DNA of 64,000 bases from Agrostemma githago. Taxonomy: Eukaryota; Streptophyta; Magnoliopsida; Caryophyllales; Caryophyllaceae. The translations under genes and the position numbers were made by a program. Positions 47,557 through 58,101 of the stretch are shown here, one piece after another (the stretch's first letter is position 1; each line of letters starts with the position of its first letter). The stretch covers positions 42,816,683 through 42,880,682 of the forward strand of contig OY288250.1 in the NCBI GenBank assembly GCA_958450325.1, read 5' to 3'. Below the pieces are notes generated by a model. The model saw only the letters and a list, made by a program, of their open reading frames with translations, searched no databases and had not been told where the DNA came from.

Positions 47557-48779
47557 CTATCTTCATGTGGCCCCAAGGGAGGCTCATCTTTCTTTTTGCC
47601 TTGCACTTTGTCCTCAATATCATGATATAGGAATTCATCCACCCCAAGCTCGGAGTCATCGTCCTCAATTCCATAGAAGTTGTTCTTCAAGCTTTTACCC
47701 GACTCATCCCCTAGATCGAAGTCTTCCATGGCGTGGATCATATTACAAGACTCATCATTAGTAGGCGAGGTGTTGCCTTGGAGGTCAAACACGAGCTTCT
47801 CGTCGCCTAGCTCAAATGTAATCCTATCATTCTTCACATCAATCATAGCACCGGCGGTATGTAGAAATGGGCGCTTAAGGATAATGGGAGTGATAGCATC
47901 TTCCGGCATATCGAGCACGAGGAAGTTAACCGGAATGAAGAACTTCCCGATTCTTATTGGCACATCTTCTAACATCCCCAATGGTCGGTTGGGTGAACTA
48001 TCGGCCATTTGGAGTGTAATGGAAGTACACTTGAGCTCCTTCATCCCAAGTCGCTCACAAATGGAATAAGGAATGATGCATACACTCGCACCCAAATCAC
48101 ATAGTGCTCTCTCAATCTTGAAGTTGCCTATGGTGCACGGGATCGAGAAACTACCCGGGTCCTTCAACTTGGGAAGCGTAAAACCTTGAATAAGCTTGCT
48201 CACCACTCTTGTGAACGCTATGGTCTCTTCCTTGTCGATGGATCTCTTCCTAGCCAAGATTTCTTTCATGAATCTTCCATATGCCGGGACTTGGGTAACT
48301 ACCTCGGTAAAAGGGAAACTCACATCCAATTTCTTCACAATATCTAGGAACTTATCATATTGAACATCCACCTTGGTCTTCATTTGCCTTGTTGGGAAAG
48401 GAAGCTTGATATGTACCTTGTTTTGCTCAATAGGGTTGGACTTTTCAAATGACATTTTCCCTTTTCCTTGAAGTGGGGGAAGCTTGTCTTCATGGGGTTT
48501 CTCAATCTCCCACAAAACTTGCTCCTCCATTGGATTTCCCAAGCTTGAGTTTTCATGAGTTGGAGATACAACTTCTTTCATTGCTTGTTGCTCACTAGGA
48601 AACACGGGGGAGTCATAGGATGAACCACTCCTCAAGGTAATAGCATTCACATGTTCAAATTTCGCCGGTTCACCTTGAGGAGGTAGTTGTCCCCTTTGTC
48701 TTGAAGAACTACCCGAAGCAACTTGAGCTAGTTGGGTTTCGAGCATCTTGAGATGAGTTCTTGTTTCCTTGTTTTCCAT
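47502..48779 (-). pseudogene. Retropepsin-like protease region of element A
   Basis: About 425 codons open. Around residues 228-250 it has the aspartic protease active-site region LCDLGASVCIIPYSICERLG. This is the D-L-G-A-S form usual in Athila-type elements, followed by LILKRP-like flap-distal motifs (VLDMPEDAITPIILKRPFL). N-terminal part is a linker with SGSSYDSPVFPS. It would cleave Gag in virus-like particles. It is in the same frame as the gag piece 48801-50003 and separated from it by one in-frame TAA (48801-48803). There is no RT beyond it, and the frame ends at 47502. Confidence 0.82.
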
Positions 48780-48800
48780 TTGAAGTTGGGCAGTAAGTTC

Positions 48801-50003
48801 TTATTGGGATCTTTGTATCTCCATTTGGCTTCTTTGCAACTCCATCATTTGCTTTTGTGTATCAAAATCTCGAGGTGGAGATTGTTGATTGTGTGGAGTT
48901 TTGGTGATGGCTAGAGGAATGCCATAATCATGAGTACGAGACCGGCTCCTTTGCTTGCTTTGTTGTTGGGTACCTTGAGACCCTTGTTGTTGTTGGAAGT
49001 TCCCTTGGAACCCTTGAGAGTTGCCTTGATTAAGGCCTGGAGAGTTTTGGTTGTAGTTTTGATGTCCTTGATTGTGTTGGTTTCCTTGGAAACCACCTTG
49101 ATGATTGAAGTTCCCTTGTTGAAACCCTTGATTGTTGTTGAAGGTACCTTGGTTATGTTGCTTGAAGTTGTTGAATGGCCTTGGGTTGCCTACATAACCT
49201 CGGTAACCTTGGTTGTTGTCCCTTAAGGGAGGTGGCACATATGGACGGTGTTGTAGAGATTGTTGTTGGGAAGCTTGATGGGAAGCTTGGAACGTATGAG
49301 GATAGGAGGCACCTTGCTTGAACGCTTGAAAGGCGTTCACTTGCTCAATACTACCTCGACAATGTAGAGGCTCATGTCCAACTATCCCGCAAATATCGCA
49401 TATCTCATAGTAAGATGTAGAAGATACAACTCCCAAAGCATTGACTTGTTGCATTGAATGTTGGTGGGAGGCACTTGCACTTTGACCTTGATCAAAATGG
49501 CTTTGGAGCTTCTTTTCAATAGATTCCATGTGGGTTTTTAGTTGAGCTCCAAGATCAATGGGTAGTTGTGTAATGGCATCGATCTCGTGCATTCCTCCTC
49601 GATTCGCCTTTCTAGGCCTTGAGTATTGGGAGTTGTGTACCGCCATCTCCTCGATTCTTGACCATGTTCGATCATCATCCACCTCGCTAAACCTTCCATT
49701 CGATCCCATGTTGAGAATGGCCCTTGAGTCTTCATATAACCCGTTCCAAAACTGTTGAACTAGGAACCATTGTGATAGACCATGATGAGGACAAGAGCGG
49801 ATCAAGGCTTTGATTCTTTCCCACGATTCATAGAGGTTTTCTTCATCACGTTGTTGGAATCCCGTGATAGAGGCTCTCAATAGATTTGTCTTCTCCGAGG
49901 GATAAAATTGTTGGTAGAAAGCTAAGTCTAGCTTTTTCCAAGTATCAATACCGAGAGTCGCCTTGTCTAACCCTTTGAACCATTGCTTAGCTTTACTGAT
50001 CAA
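48801..50003 (-). pseudogene. Gag capsid/nucleocapsid region of element A
   Basis: About 400 codons. The N-terminal ~110 residues show the retrotransposon-gag (UBN2/PF03732-like) core, with AKQWFKGLDKATLGIDTW, a FYQQFYP stretch and WERIKALIRSCPHHG. Around residues 205-218 there is one zinc knuckle, CDICGIVGHEPLHC (CX2CX4HX4C). The C-terminal ~130 residues are Asn/Gln/Gly-rich (NNQGFQQGNF type). It would package element RNA. It is broken from the upstream gag start by a frameshift near 50000 and ends in a TAA at 48801. Confidence 0.85.
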
Positions 50004-50535
50004 GGAGAATGAATACCCACCGGATTTTGTCTTGCGTTATTCCCGGTTGTGATATAGCATCGCAATAATCCGAAAAGGTTTCCATGTGTTGATGAGGATC
50101 TTCGGTTGGTAACCCACTAAATTGACTTCTTTCGACCAATTGGATAAACGGTGTTTTTGCCACCAAATTGCCGGTATATGCGCCCGGTAAAGCGGTTGGA
50201 CCGGGCAAGACGTCTTCCGTAAAGGTTGAATGAGAAGAGAACTTAGGCACTGTTGGATATGCGGGAGATGATGGTGTAGACGGTGTTGAAGTAGTTGTAG
50301 AATGAGAACTAGGTTGAGAGGAATGACTAGAAGTACCAAAGGGATTAATGAAATTCCCTTCGGCCGTCTCTCGAGGTGTCTCGTTCAAGTCGGATCCTTG
50401 AGCTTGTTCTCCAATGGTAATGCTAGTACTCGGTTGAGAGGTTCTAACCCGATCAATCGTCAGTTGGCGAAAGGCTCTAAAGAGTCTCTCCGGCTCTGGA
50501 TTGAAGAGAAAGAAGTCGCCTCTCCTCCTAGGCAT
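49993..50535 (-). pseudogene. N-terminal Gag region of element A
   Basis: 180 codons starting ~205 nt after the primer site. After a Ser/Thr/Pro-rich stretch it contains PTALPGAYTGNLVAKTPFIQ and SGLPTEDPHQHMETFSDYCD, characteristic of the N-terminal part of plant Ty3 gag. It goes out of frame at IRWVFILLDQ; the continuation is in another frame from about 50003. One small indel explains the break. Confidence 0.82.
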
Positions 50536-50741
50536 GCACTACGCACTTGAACAAACGTGAGAACACCTAGTGCTTTATGGGCACTAGGCAAAGACAATAA
50601 ACGAACACAACGGGAGACAAAGAGAAAAGAAAGCTATGAAAACAAGAAAAACATACAAAATATGCACAAGACATAAAAGAAGAGCACAAGAAGGGTAACT
50701 AAGTCTAGCTAATAAGTAAACTGAGCCTAAACAATGCACCG

Positions 50742-50759
50742 TCCCCGGCAACGGCGCCA
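50742..50759 (-). other. Primer-binding site of element A (tRNA-Asp)
   Basis: TGGCGCCGTTGCCGGGGA on the minus strand, 3 nt from the 5' LTR edge at 50763; identical to that of B. Confidence 0.92.
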
Positions 50760-50762
50760 AAT

Positions 50763-52407
50763 TGTTGGTAAGGTTTTGTCGTGGTCCCTACCGTCGAGTA
50801 AAGTCCAACTAATCCTAACGGTAGCTAGCGTAAGTCGGGTCGTGTCCACGGAGACGGTTATATGTGTCTAGACTAAGTCTACCTAAAAATGAGGCTAAGT
50901 CACACAACCAACACAAAGAGAAGAGAATTGACAAACTATGATGGTTGGAGGTGAAGAAAGTGGACTAACAATGCACAAGATATGACAAGAACTAATGGTA
51001 TCGACTAAAGCTAAAAGGAAACAAGCAAACTACAGAAATGATTGCTAACTAGAAGGATAAATCAAATATGGGAGAGAGTAGGGTTAGGTTGGGTTCATAA
51101 GTGTGGTAGGATAATTGGGAGGTCAAGGGTGTAGGCTTCTCCATGCCACTAAGGTCGGTTTGTGCTCTCGCGTCTAAGCCAAAGTCGATCCGCACTCTCG
51201 TGTCTAGGACTAGACCCGAATACTCATGCAAAGTATTACCCAAACACAAGCATTCAACCACAAATCGATTACAACATGAGAAGATGAAAACAAGTATGAG
51301 AAGCATTGGCCACTACAACTCAAACAAGCAATTCAACAAACACATAGAGTGCTCAACATGTGACTTGTAACAAAGATTCCACCTTTTCTCTTAATCAAAC
51401 CCTAATTACCCATAATCCACACTTAATCCCCCTACTAACCCCACGATGAGTCTACTCACTCATAATGAGACTAATACTAACAATGATAAGAGAAATCAAT
51501 ATAAACAACAAACATTCATTATGAACTAACAAGAACAATAAACAATGTGTAAATATTAGAACTTGATAAATAAACAAAGATTAAGACAAAAGAGATTATA
51601 CCAACTACAAGAGAATGAAAAAGATGAGAACTTGCATTAATAAGAAAAACCCAAATAATCTCCAAGGTTGTCAATCTTGGATGAATCTTCAAGAATCTCC
51701 TTAATACAAGACTAATTAACTAGATTAATCTAAGATTAACAAGAGTTTTAAAGAAAGATTAAGCTAATGAGAGGAGAACTAAATCTAGGGTTTATAACAA
51801 TGTAGAGAGTCCAAGATAGTGTAATGTAATGTAGGGTGCTTAAACAATACAATGGAGGAGTATTTATAAGGTTACAAGAGTGAAGGGAAATGAAAAGAAG
51901 AGGTGCGGCTACAGGAGGCCCTTCCCGACCGAGATAACAATTGGTCCTGGCCGGGAAGGATGGTTTCGACCGAGACGGCCTATGGTCTCGGCCGGGAAGG
52001 CTCAAAACAGGAGCGGTCTCTTTTGTGCACACCTTCCCGACGGAGAGGGAGGTTCTTCCCGCCCGGGAAGGCTCTGTAGGTCTTCAATAAGAGCTCTAAG
52101 GTCCCTCCTTGCTTCTCAAGGGCTTCTCCTCGATTCTCGGAGCTCGGGATCGAGTCTAAGGGGCTTGGGAATGGGTCCCAAGGTCTCGGGATCGAACCCA
52201 AGGCACCGAGTGATCGTTCCTTCTCCTCGTTGGCTCCAAAAGCGTAGGAAACTAGTCGGAATCGTTCCAATTCTCCATGAATGATCTTGGGAACCTAAAA
52301 CGAGCTAGAAGAATTATAAGTAGCCCAGAAATCGCTCCAAAGAGCGATTTCACAAGGGAAAACGGGACCAAACACAACAAATTAGGCACTACAAACTACA
52401 CTTATCA
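50763..52407 (-). repeat. Element A 5' LTR
   Basis: 1645 bp. In element sense it starts at 52407 (TGATAAGTG), has a palindrome cluster at 51922-52069, a TATAAATA box at 51861-51868 and runs about 1.1 kb further to 50763. It provides the uninterrupted version of the site (near 51047) where the array entered the other LTR. Right flank is the ATATA duplication 52408-52412. Confidence 0.9.
51861..51868 (-). promoter_or_regulatory. TATA box of element A 5' LTR
   Basis: Plus-strand TATTTATA, i.e. TATAAATA in element sense, about 540 bp from the U3 start and just downstream of the palindromes. Confidence 0.65.
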
Positions 52408-52412
52408 ATATA

Positions 52413-52940
52413 TATATACGCTTAATAAAACTCAATGTTAGTGTTTGAGTTATACGGTTATTGTAAGGTTATCCCTTATATGGTTATCGTGTTTGATTAA
52501 TTATGCATTTTTCGTAAAGAATTACTTATATAATCTTTGTAAATATAATAAATTTATAAACAATCCTGTGAGATTACATGAGTTTTGTACAAAGTGCATA
52601 AAAAAAATGTAATTTGATTTATAATGAAATAAGACTTTTAAATGTATTTGCAGTCCCAAATGAATAATTTGTATTGATTAGGTTTGTATAATTAATTACC
52701 AATAGACTCTTAAAGAATAAATACCAATAAGTATTAAATGAATCTCGGTAAATACCAGTAAGTTTCGCCTTTAGTTTGTAATACGAAGTATAAGACTACA
52801 GTGTAATACACGTGATAAATTACGAGAGTCTATTGATCTTACTTTTTATATTCTGAAGTATCGTAAGGTTTATTATCAATATTGAATGCGTTTATTGAAG
52901 CAATAAAATAATTTCTATACATTACACATTCCGATAAAGT
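52413..52940. other. Unassigned AT-rich DNA right of the TE stack
   Basis: AT-rich, no frame or structured element recognised. It is the continuation of the flank ending at 393. Confidence 0.5.
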
Positions 52941-53633
52941 CTATAGGGTTGTGTACGTTCATCAACTAATAGTTTTAGGAAATAAGTGTCTAGCAATTGT
53001 CCTTTTGTGTCTTGAATTGATTTGTTTCTGATATCTTTCCTAAAGTTGATCTTCTTGTTTTGGTAACATAAGATTGTTTGGTTTTAGGAAAGATTGAACT
53101 GTGTTTCCTAATTAGTTTAGGTAACTAGTTTAGGTGAAATAATACTATATAAAGACCTGACTAGTTTCTAGGGTAATCAGGACAGAGAGATGATTTGAGA
53201 GCACAATATAGAGGGCTGATTTGTGAGGTTTTCTTAGGGAAAACTCAGTCTGTTCCGAGTCCTATTATTTGTTGGTTCTATTGATCTCGTCTTCGTTAGA
53301 GACCGTTGGAGTTTGTTCGGATCTTGGTTGGCCACAAGATCGTTTGTCCTTCGTCTCGTCGGTGAGTTCGTCGCAGGTCGAACTCAGTCTGGGTAGTCTC
53401 TTTCCAGGTTGAGATTACTATCAGCTGGTTGTAGAATTGGTAGTACTTTTGGCTTTAGCTGTGAGCTATTAAGCGCGTGTATTACAGTCTACTGTTGTAC
53501 TATTATCTCCACAATAGTGAATTTGGTCTCCTTCTCGGTGTGGACGTAGCCAGTGATTTTGCTGGTTAACCACGTAAATCTGTGTGTCAGTTTATTATTG
53601 TTTGCTATTTGTTTTGTTCTTCTTGCATAATTA
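52941..53633 (+). repeat. Probable Ty1/copia-like solo LTR (borders approximate)
   Basis: A TATATAAAG box at 53146-53154 is followed by a leader-like segment. The 3' part carries GTGGACGTAGCC...ACCACGTAAATC and ends TTGCATAATTAACA, an arrangement I know from the U5 end of many plant Ty1/copia LTRs. No primer site follows, and I could not find a convincing target duplication, so both borders are uncertain. Confidence 0.45.
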
Positions 53634-53640
53634 ACAAACC

Positions 53641-54099
53641 GTAGGTAACGGGACGCCTCCGTTACAACAAATAGATTTTTCTTTTTTGGATTTAAAGAGT
53701 AATTTGAGGATTACGGTTGGGTTTATAAGGGTCAGATTTATAAGGGTTGGGTTTATACGGATTTCTACATTTATCATAAGGGTCTGGTTTACACGGGTTT
53801 CTACGTTTAGTATAACTATATTCATCGGTGGACAATTGACTACTTTACGTACTCTATGTTGTTCATACTTTTGTCCACCTATTAATAAATAGATTAACTT
53901 TCAGACTCTGAACGAATAATCTAAAATAATCACGTGTATCACGGGTATCATACTTCTCTTAGACACACATTTCAATGTGTAACCTGTTGTTTTTAGTTTC
54001 TTACACCTATTAGTATACTAACTAACTTTCAGTCCCTTAACGTATTCTCTCCAAACGATATTGGCTTCATAATATTTTATATGAAACTAAAACTGGACA
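53641..54099. other. Degenerate repeat-bearing spacer
   Basis: Contains a degenerate array of GGGTTTATAAGGGT-like units (about 53700-53815), an inverted pair GGTGGACAA / TTGTCCACC about 45 bp apart (53826-53880) and a repeated CACCTATTA...AACTTTCAG block. No gene seen. Confidence 0.45.
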
Positions 54100-54131
54100 A
54101 CCCGTGAAATTTTTCACGGGTAACACACTAA
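54100..54131 (+). mobile_element. Helitron-like 3' terminus
   Basis: A perfect 10-bp stem ACCCGTGAAA (54100-54109) / TTTCACGGGT (54112-54121) is followed 6 nt later by CTAA (54128-54131), then A-rich DNA. Hairpin plus CTRR is the 3' signature of Helitrons. No matching 5' TC end was identified, so the length of the element is unknown. Confidence 0.45.
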
Positions 54132-54590
54132 AATTAAGTAAAATTTACAAATACCTCAAACTATCTATATTTTGTAACGAAGGGAGTATAACTTTGACAC
54201 TGCAACTTTTTTTTCCAATGTAAATAAATCAACTAATCCATGCAGTGCATGAGCTTTAATCTAGTACTACATTAATTGCTACCGATTAGGAGGGGTAACG
54301 AAAACCAATGATGGTAAGAAGTTCTTAATCAACCCTTTGAAATGTACGACAGTTGACATACCTAATCCCTGATTAATTATATTTTTATGCTGTCATTCAA
54401 TTGGTCACCTTGTATGTCTCAGAAACAAAACTCCTTGAAACAAATAAACCTTCTATACCCTTCATAGCTAGGTGAGTTTCCCAATCATATTTTTTGGGAA
54501 TTAATCCCTTAAAATAATTAAAAGAGAAACCTAAATTGAACATGACATTATCATTTGAAAAACATACACCTTCCCCACCCAAATCAGTCC

Positions 54591-54602
54591 TATATATATA
54601 AT
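54591..54602 (+). promoter_or_regulatory. Putative TATA box of the MYB gene
   Basis: TATATATATAAT, about 140 bp upstream of the ATG at 54740. The stretch 54630-54690 is then pyrimidine-rich (CTTCTTCTTCTCC type), typical of a plant 5' UTR. A degraded Stowaway-like end (ACGAAGGGAGTA near 54178) lies further upstream. Confidence 0.6.
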
Positions 54603-54739
54603 ACCCTTAGTCCCACCAAGAAAATCAACTAATTAATAGACACTCTCTTCTGTACCTCCCCTTTCTTCTTCTTCTCCATCGTTAACTAACTCCGCAAGCA
54701 ACATACTTAATTAATCAGCGTCCTTAACTGTAATCAGAT

Positions 54740-56009
54740 ATGGGCAGATCACCGTGTTGCGACGATGTTAGTGGGTTGAAGAAGGGCCCTTGGACTCCGG
54801 AGGAGGATGAGTTACTCACTTCTTACATTGAAAAAAATGGCCTTGGAAGATGGAGAGCTATTCCTAAGGCGGCTGGGTTAAATAGGTGCGGTAAGAGTTG
54901 TAGATTAAGATGGACTAATTACTTGAGGCCCGGTATTAAGCGTGGACGATTCACTAAAGAGGAAGAGGACATGATCATCAAACTTCACTCTGTTCTCGGA
55001 AACAAGTAAGTTCCTCTATAATACTCCATATTATAAATTTTGTACATACTCTATGAGTCTCGATTATTTATTTATTTTTTAAATTTTTTGTTAACATTAT
55101 ATATGTAAATTAAAGCTAAACAAATGATGAAGATTGAAGTAGAACTAATTTTAGAAACACATATGAATAAAGTTAGACATTAATGTTCGTATGTGGTGTA
55201 CTTATTTCATTTGTATTTGTATCAATTCTTTTAGGTGGTCAAGAATTGCAGCTCATCTACCCGCAAGAACAGATAACGAAATCAAAAACTACTGGAATAC
55301 CCATCTGAGGAAAAAGCTGTTACAAATGGGAATTGATCCAGTTACTCATAAGCCAAGGACCGAACTTAATATTCTTGCTAATCTCTCCCAACTCTTCACT
55401 ACCCCACAAAACTTGCTTCCACTAATGAACCCTTGGGATATCAATAATAATTCCCTTAGGTTACAACCAAATGTGGCAGAATTAGCCAAACTCCATGTAT
55501 TACAAAACATTTTCCAAATCCTAAACACTAGTAGTAGTAGTAGTAGTAACAACTCCCTTCCAAATAACAACATTGGACAAACATCCATCCCATCAAATTT
55601 GGGAATGATCCCAAATTTTAATGCATCATTATTATTAGGGAACATCAATATCAATAATATATGTTCAACCTCACAAGGATTGAACAACCATGTCCCTAAT
55701 AACGGTCCGAGCCATGTAACAAGTGACAAATATGGCGCTTCATTGTTAGATTCATTGCCAAGCTTGGAGGATGCATATATAAATAACAATAAGAATGATA
55801 AGAGTAGTTTGAGTGGTTCATACGAAACCCTAGATGATGAAAGCAAGCTTCCTTTTCTAATTGAGAGCAACACAAACTCTACTAATGCCTCCTCCTCCTC
55901 CTGCTCCTCTGCGGCGGCCTATGCTCCCCTCAACGGCGACTTTTTTGAAGGTTTGGAGAAGCTTCTAGACGACGGAAATACTGACTTCTGGAAGGAATTC
56001 ATAATGTAA
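54740..56009 (+). CDS. R2R3-MYB transcription factor, two exons, 346 aa
   Basis: Exon 1 is 54740-55005 and exon 2 55235-56009. The intron 55006-55234 starts GTAAGT and ends TTAG, splitting the Lys codon of the GNKW motif. The start is MGRSPCCDD. R2 spans about residues 14-62 with Trp18, Trp38 and Trp58; R3 about 67-113 with Phe71, Trp90 and Trp109. Together they form a DNA-binding domain acting in the nucleus. The bHLH-interaction signature in R3 is imperfect (Met and Val where Leu is expected). After the domain comes GIDPVTHKPRTELNILANL, typical of the MYB9/MYB107/MYB39 and MYB53/92/93 groups that control suberin and related wall programmes; this function is inference. The tail is Ser/Asn-rich with an AGT microsatellite and ends acidic-aromatic (DDGNTDFWKEFIM). 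LPGRT is LPART here. The usual first MYB intron is absent. Confidence 0.92.
55006..55234 (+). other. MYB intron
   Basis: 229 bp, AT-rich, donor GTAAGTTCC and acceptor TTCTTTTAG. It corresponds to the conserved second intron of R2R3-MYB genes (after GNK); removal keeps the R3 frame. Confidence 0.88.
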
Positions 56010-56963
56010 GTCTGCTTACTTAGCTAACTTCTTACACAATTTATTGCTAATTAACCTTGTTTATTTTTTCCATTAACGAATTAACGGTGTGTCAAAAAGT
56101 CAATGGGAAAATGTACTACTACTAGTAAATACTTATTCTTCTTCGAAGACCAATTACGTACTTTGTATGACTATATTCTACTCCTCCGTGGTTCAGTTAT
56201 CTATCTTATAATATCTGTGAGACGATTTCATAGCGTATAACGATGCTTTTGTATTTAAAAAGTTCTTTTGTAAGTTAGTATTATAACAAACAAATCGACT
56301 TTTTACAGAAGTGAACTATTTCACGCGTGAGACCGTATTACTCTATAAATTGTGCCGTCATATATACTCATATTAACTTTGTTGATGACTACAAGCAAAT
56401 TAATCTTGTAAATAAAAAAGAATGCGGGTTTAATTAATTACCGTACACATTTTTTTACCCTTACACAAGAATTTGTGAACTAACAATAGCGCTATGTTTT
56501 ATTCTTTGCAGCTAAATTATTGTAATCTCTCCCCGTCATACGTACGTACCCATGCGAACTTTCATGCACAGCTAGCTAGATCTTCAGAAGAGGAATTCAT
56601 GAAAAAGATGGAGAGTTACATGAATTGAAATTAGATTTTCTTTCATTCTTTTATCTTCTTTTATTTTTGTAAATTAAGAGGGTGATTAAATTTTATAATA
56701 GTGAAAAATATACACGTACTTGTACAAAGCCTTTCATAAAGCTTCGAAATTTTTAATTGATCGGTTATTTGGGAAAAATTTAGTCTCAGAGCAAGTGGAA
56801 TAGTTGTTTTATTCTCGGGTTTGTCAACAAGAACTTTATTTATAAAGTTCATTTACTAAATCATAATATTTTTTTTTTAGTTTAGTATAAGTTGTACTCT
56901 CATAGTACTGGAGTAATTTAGTGCGTAAATTAGTATTTGTTGTACTTTCACCATCGATTATAA
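56010..56963. other. MYB 3' region
   Basis: No second gene. AATAAA at 56411-56416, about 400 bp after the stop, is a possible polyadenylation signal. A GTGAGAC / CACGCGTGAGACC pair around 56216-56333 resembles eroded repeat DNA but is not assigned. Confidence 0.4.
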
Positions 56964-57012
56964 TACTCCCTTAATAATGACATGAGACAAAATATTATGA
57001 ACGGAGAGAGTA
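56964..57012. mobile_element. Stowaway-like MITE remnant
   Basis: TACTCCCT at the left and GAACGGAGAGAGTA at the right are the recognisable TA-flanked termini of Stowaway MITEs, but only 49 bp apart, so most of the element has been lost. Confidence 0.5.
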
Positions 57013-57177
57013 GTTTATACTAATGTGTCGTCTATCTCACAAATTTATACGATAAACTTAGATTCCTTATCAACATCACTAAGAAGCGACTAGTGCATCC
57101 CACATACTTTTTAACTAGTCAAGTAATAGTAAAAGATATTTGGATTCAGGTGCGCGGATGCACCTAGACGACATGGC

Positions 57178-57645
57178 AAAAGCTGAACCGATCCGAGGAA
57201 CCCGACCCGTAAGAACCCGAAAATTTAGTCACCTGAAACCGACCCTACCCGACCCGCTTGTGACAAGAGACCCGATTCAATCCGATAACCTGTGACCTGA
57301 ACCCGACCCGACCCGATTTGAACCCAAATTGATAAGGTTGATGACCAGAAAAATATTAGTCACTTTGATTGATCCAAATAAAAGTGATTCAATGTTCAAG
57401 TTCATACGTTAGACTTAATGACAAAGTAATTAAACAAAATAATAGTAAAAAAACAGAACTTATTACGAAAATCTCGAAAAATAACTCGACTCGATAATGG
57501 CCCGATCCAAACCCGACCTGACTCGCCAAATCAACTGACCCAAAATGACCCGACCCGAACTCGACTTGACCCCTTACGATCCGAACCCGATACGACCCGA
57601 TCCGCTTTGACAAGACTCGAACCCGACCCGAGTGACCCAATTGCC
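57178..57645. repeat. Degenerate ACCCG-rich repeat, two blocks
   Basis: Blocks at 57178-57325 and 57479-57645 are built from ACCCGACCCG-like units on the plus strand. The two small reverse-strand frames here (Gly/Ser/Val/Arg-rich) arise from this repeat and are not genes. Confidence 0.6.
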
Positions 57646-57758
57646 ATCTCTAGATGCACCGACCCCCACCTGGATACGCCCCTCCCTTGGAGTTCGATGA
57701 TATTTTTGGACCTATATATATAGAGAGTAGAGACCAAATAAGCGTAAGTAAGTCTATG

Positions 57759-58049
57759 TACTTCCTTCATTTTTTTATATCTTCCCAATTTTATTTTTGA
57801 TCCACTTTTTTGGTTTTTTTTTTTTGTTTTTTTTATCTTTTCGTCTCATTTCTTTCCATTTTGGTCCGTAATTTTTACTATACTACCCTTACTATTTACA
57901 ATATTTTACACCTTTATTCTTTTTTGTTTACACACTTACCATTCTACCTCCAATATTTCTTAAATTTATCATTTTATATTCAATAAAAAAAAAAAATTGT
58001 GCCAAATGTCCATGTGAAGATATAAAAAAACACAAATTCTCATATGAAA
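57759..58049. mobile_element. Possible MITE with inverted ends
   Basis: ATTTTTTTATATCTTC (57769-57784) is inverted at GAAGATATAAAAAAA (58016-58030), enclosing an AT-rich interior. The left edge TACTTCCTTCATT resembles worn Stowaway ends. Borders and class are uncertain. Confidence 0.4.
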
Positions 58050-58101
58050 GTATTAAAGTTACATATGATATATTAATTAGTTGAAAATTGATATATAACT
58101 A

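Larger units (their letters stand above)
394..52407 (-). mobile_element. Element A: Athila-like, tRNA-Asp-primed non-autonomous LTR retrotransposon, split by a nested array
   Basis: A minus-strand LTR element. Its ends read TG...CA on the plus strand (TGACGGTAAGG at 394; CTTATCA ending at 52407) and are flanked by ATATA at 389-393 and 52408-52412. The 5' LTR is 50763-52407. The primer site matching tRNA-Asp is at 50742-50759. Broken gag-protease frames fill 47335-50535, and a long non-coding interior fills 44334-47334. The 3' LTR is in two pieces, 394-685 and 42998-44333. Everything from 686 to 42992 is a later insertion. No reverse transcriptase, RNase H or integrase frame is present, so it would need enzymes from elsewhere. 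The Athila assignment rests on the primer site, the gag/protease style and general organisation. LTR sequences differ at about 5 of the first 80 positions, so the insertion is not recent. Confidence 0.85.

Noticed and set aside
48930..49226. 98-codon Leu/Val-rich plus-strand frame
   Set aside because: Antisense shadow of the Gln/Asn-rich nucleocapsid tail of element A.
52437..53633. Longer LTR starting TGTTAGTG at 52437 to pair with the TTAACA end
   Set aside because: No target duplication and no internal support; I kept a shorter approximate copia-like LTR instead.
55346..55873. 175-codon minus-strand frame over the MYB second exon
   Set aside because: Shadow of the MYB coding strand; Leu/Ser-rich because of the Ser/Asn-rich tail.
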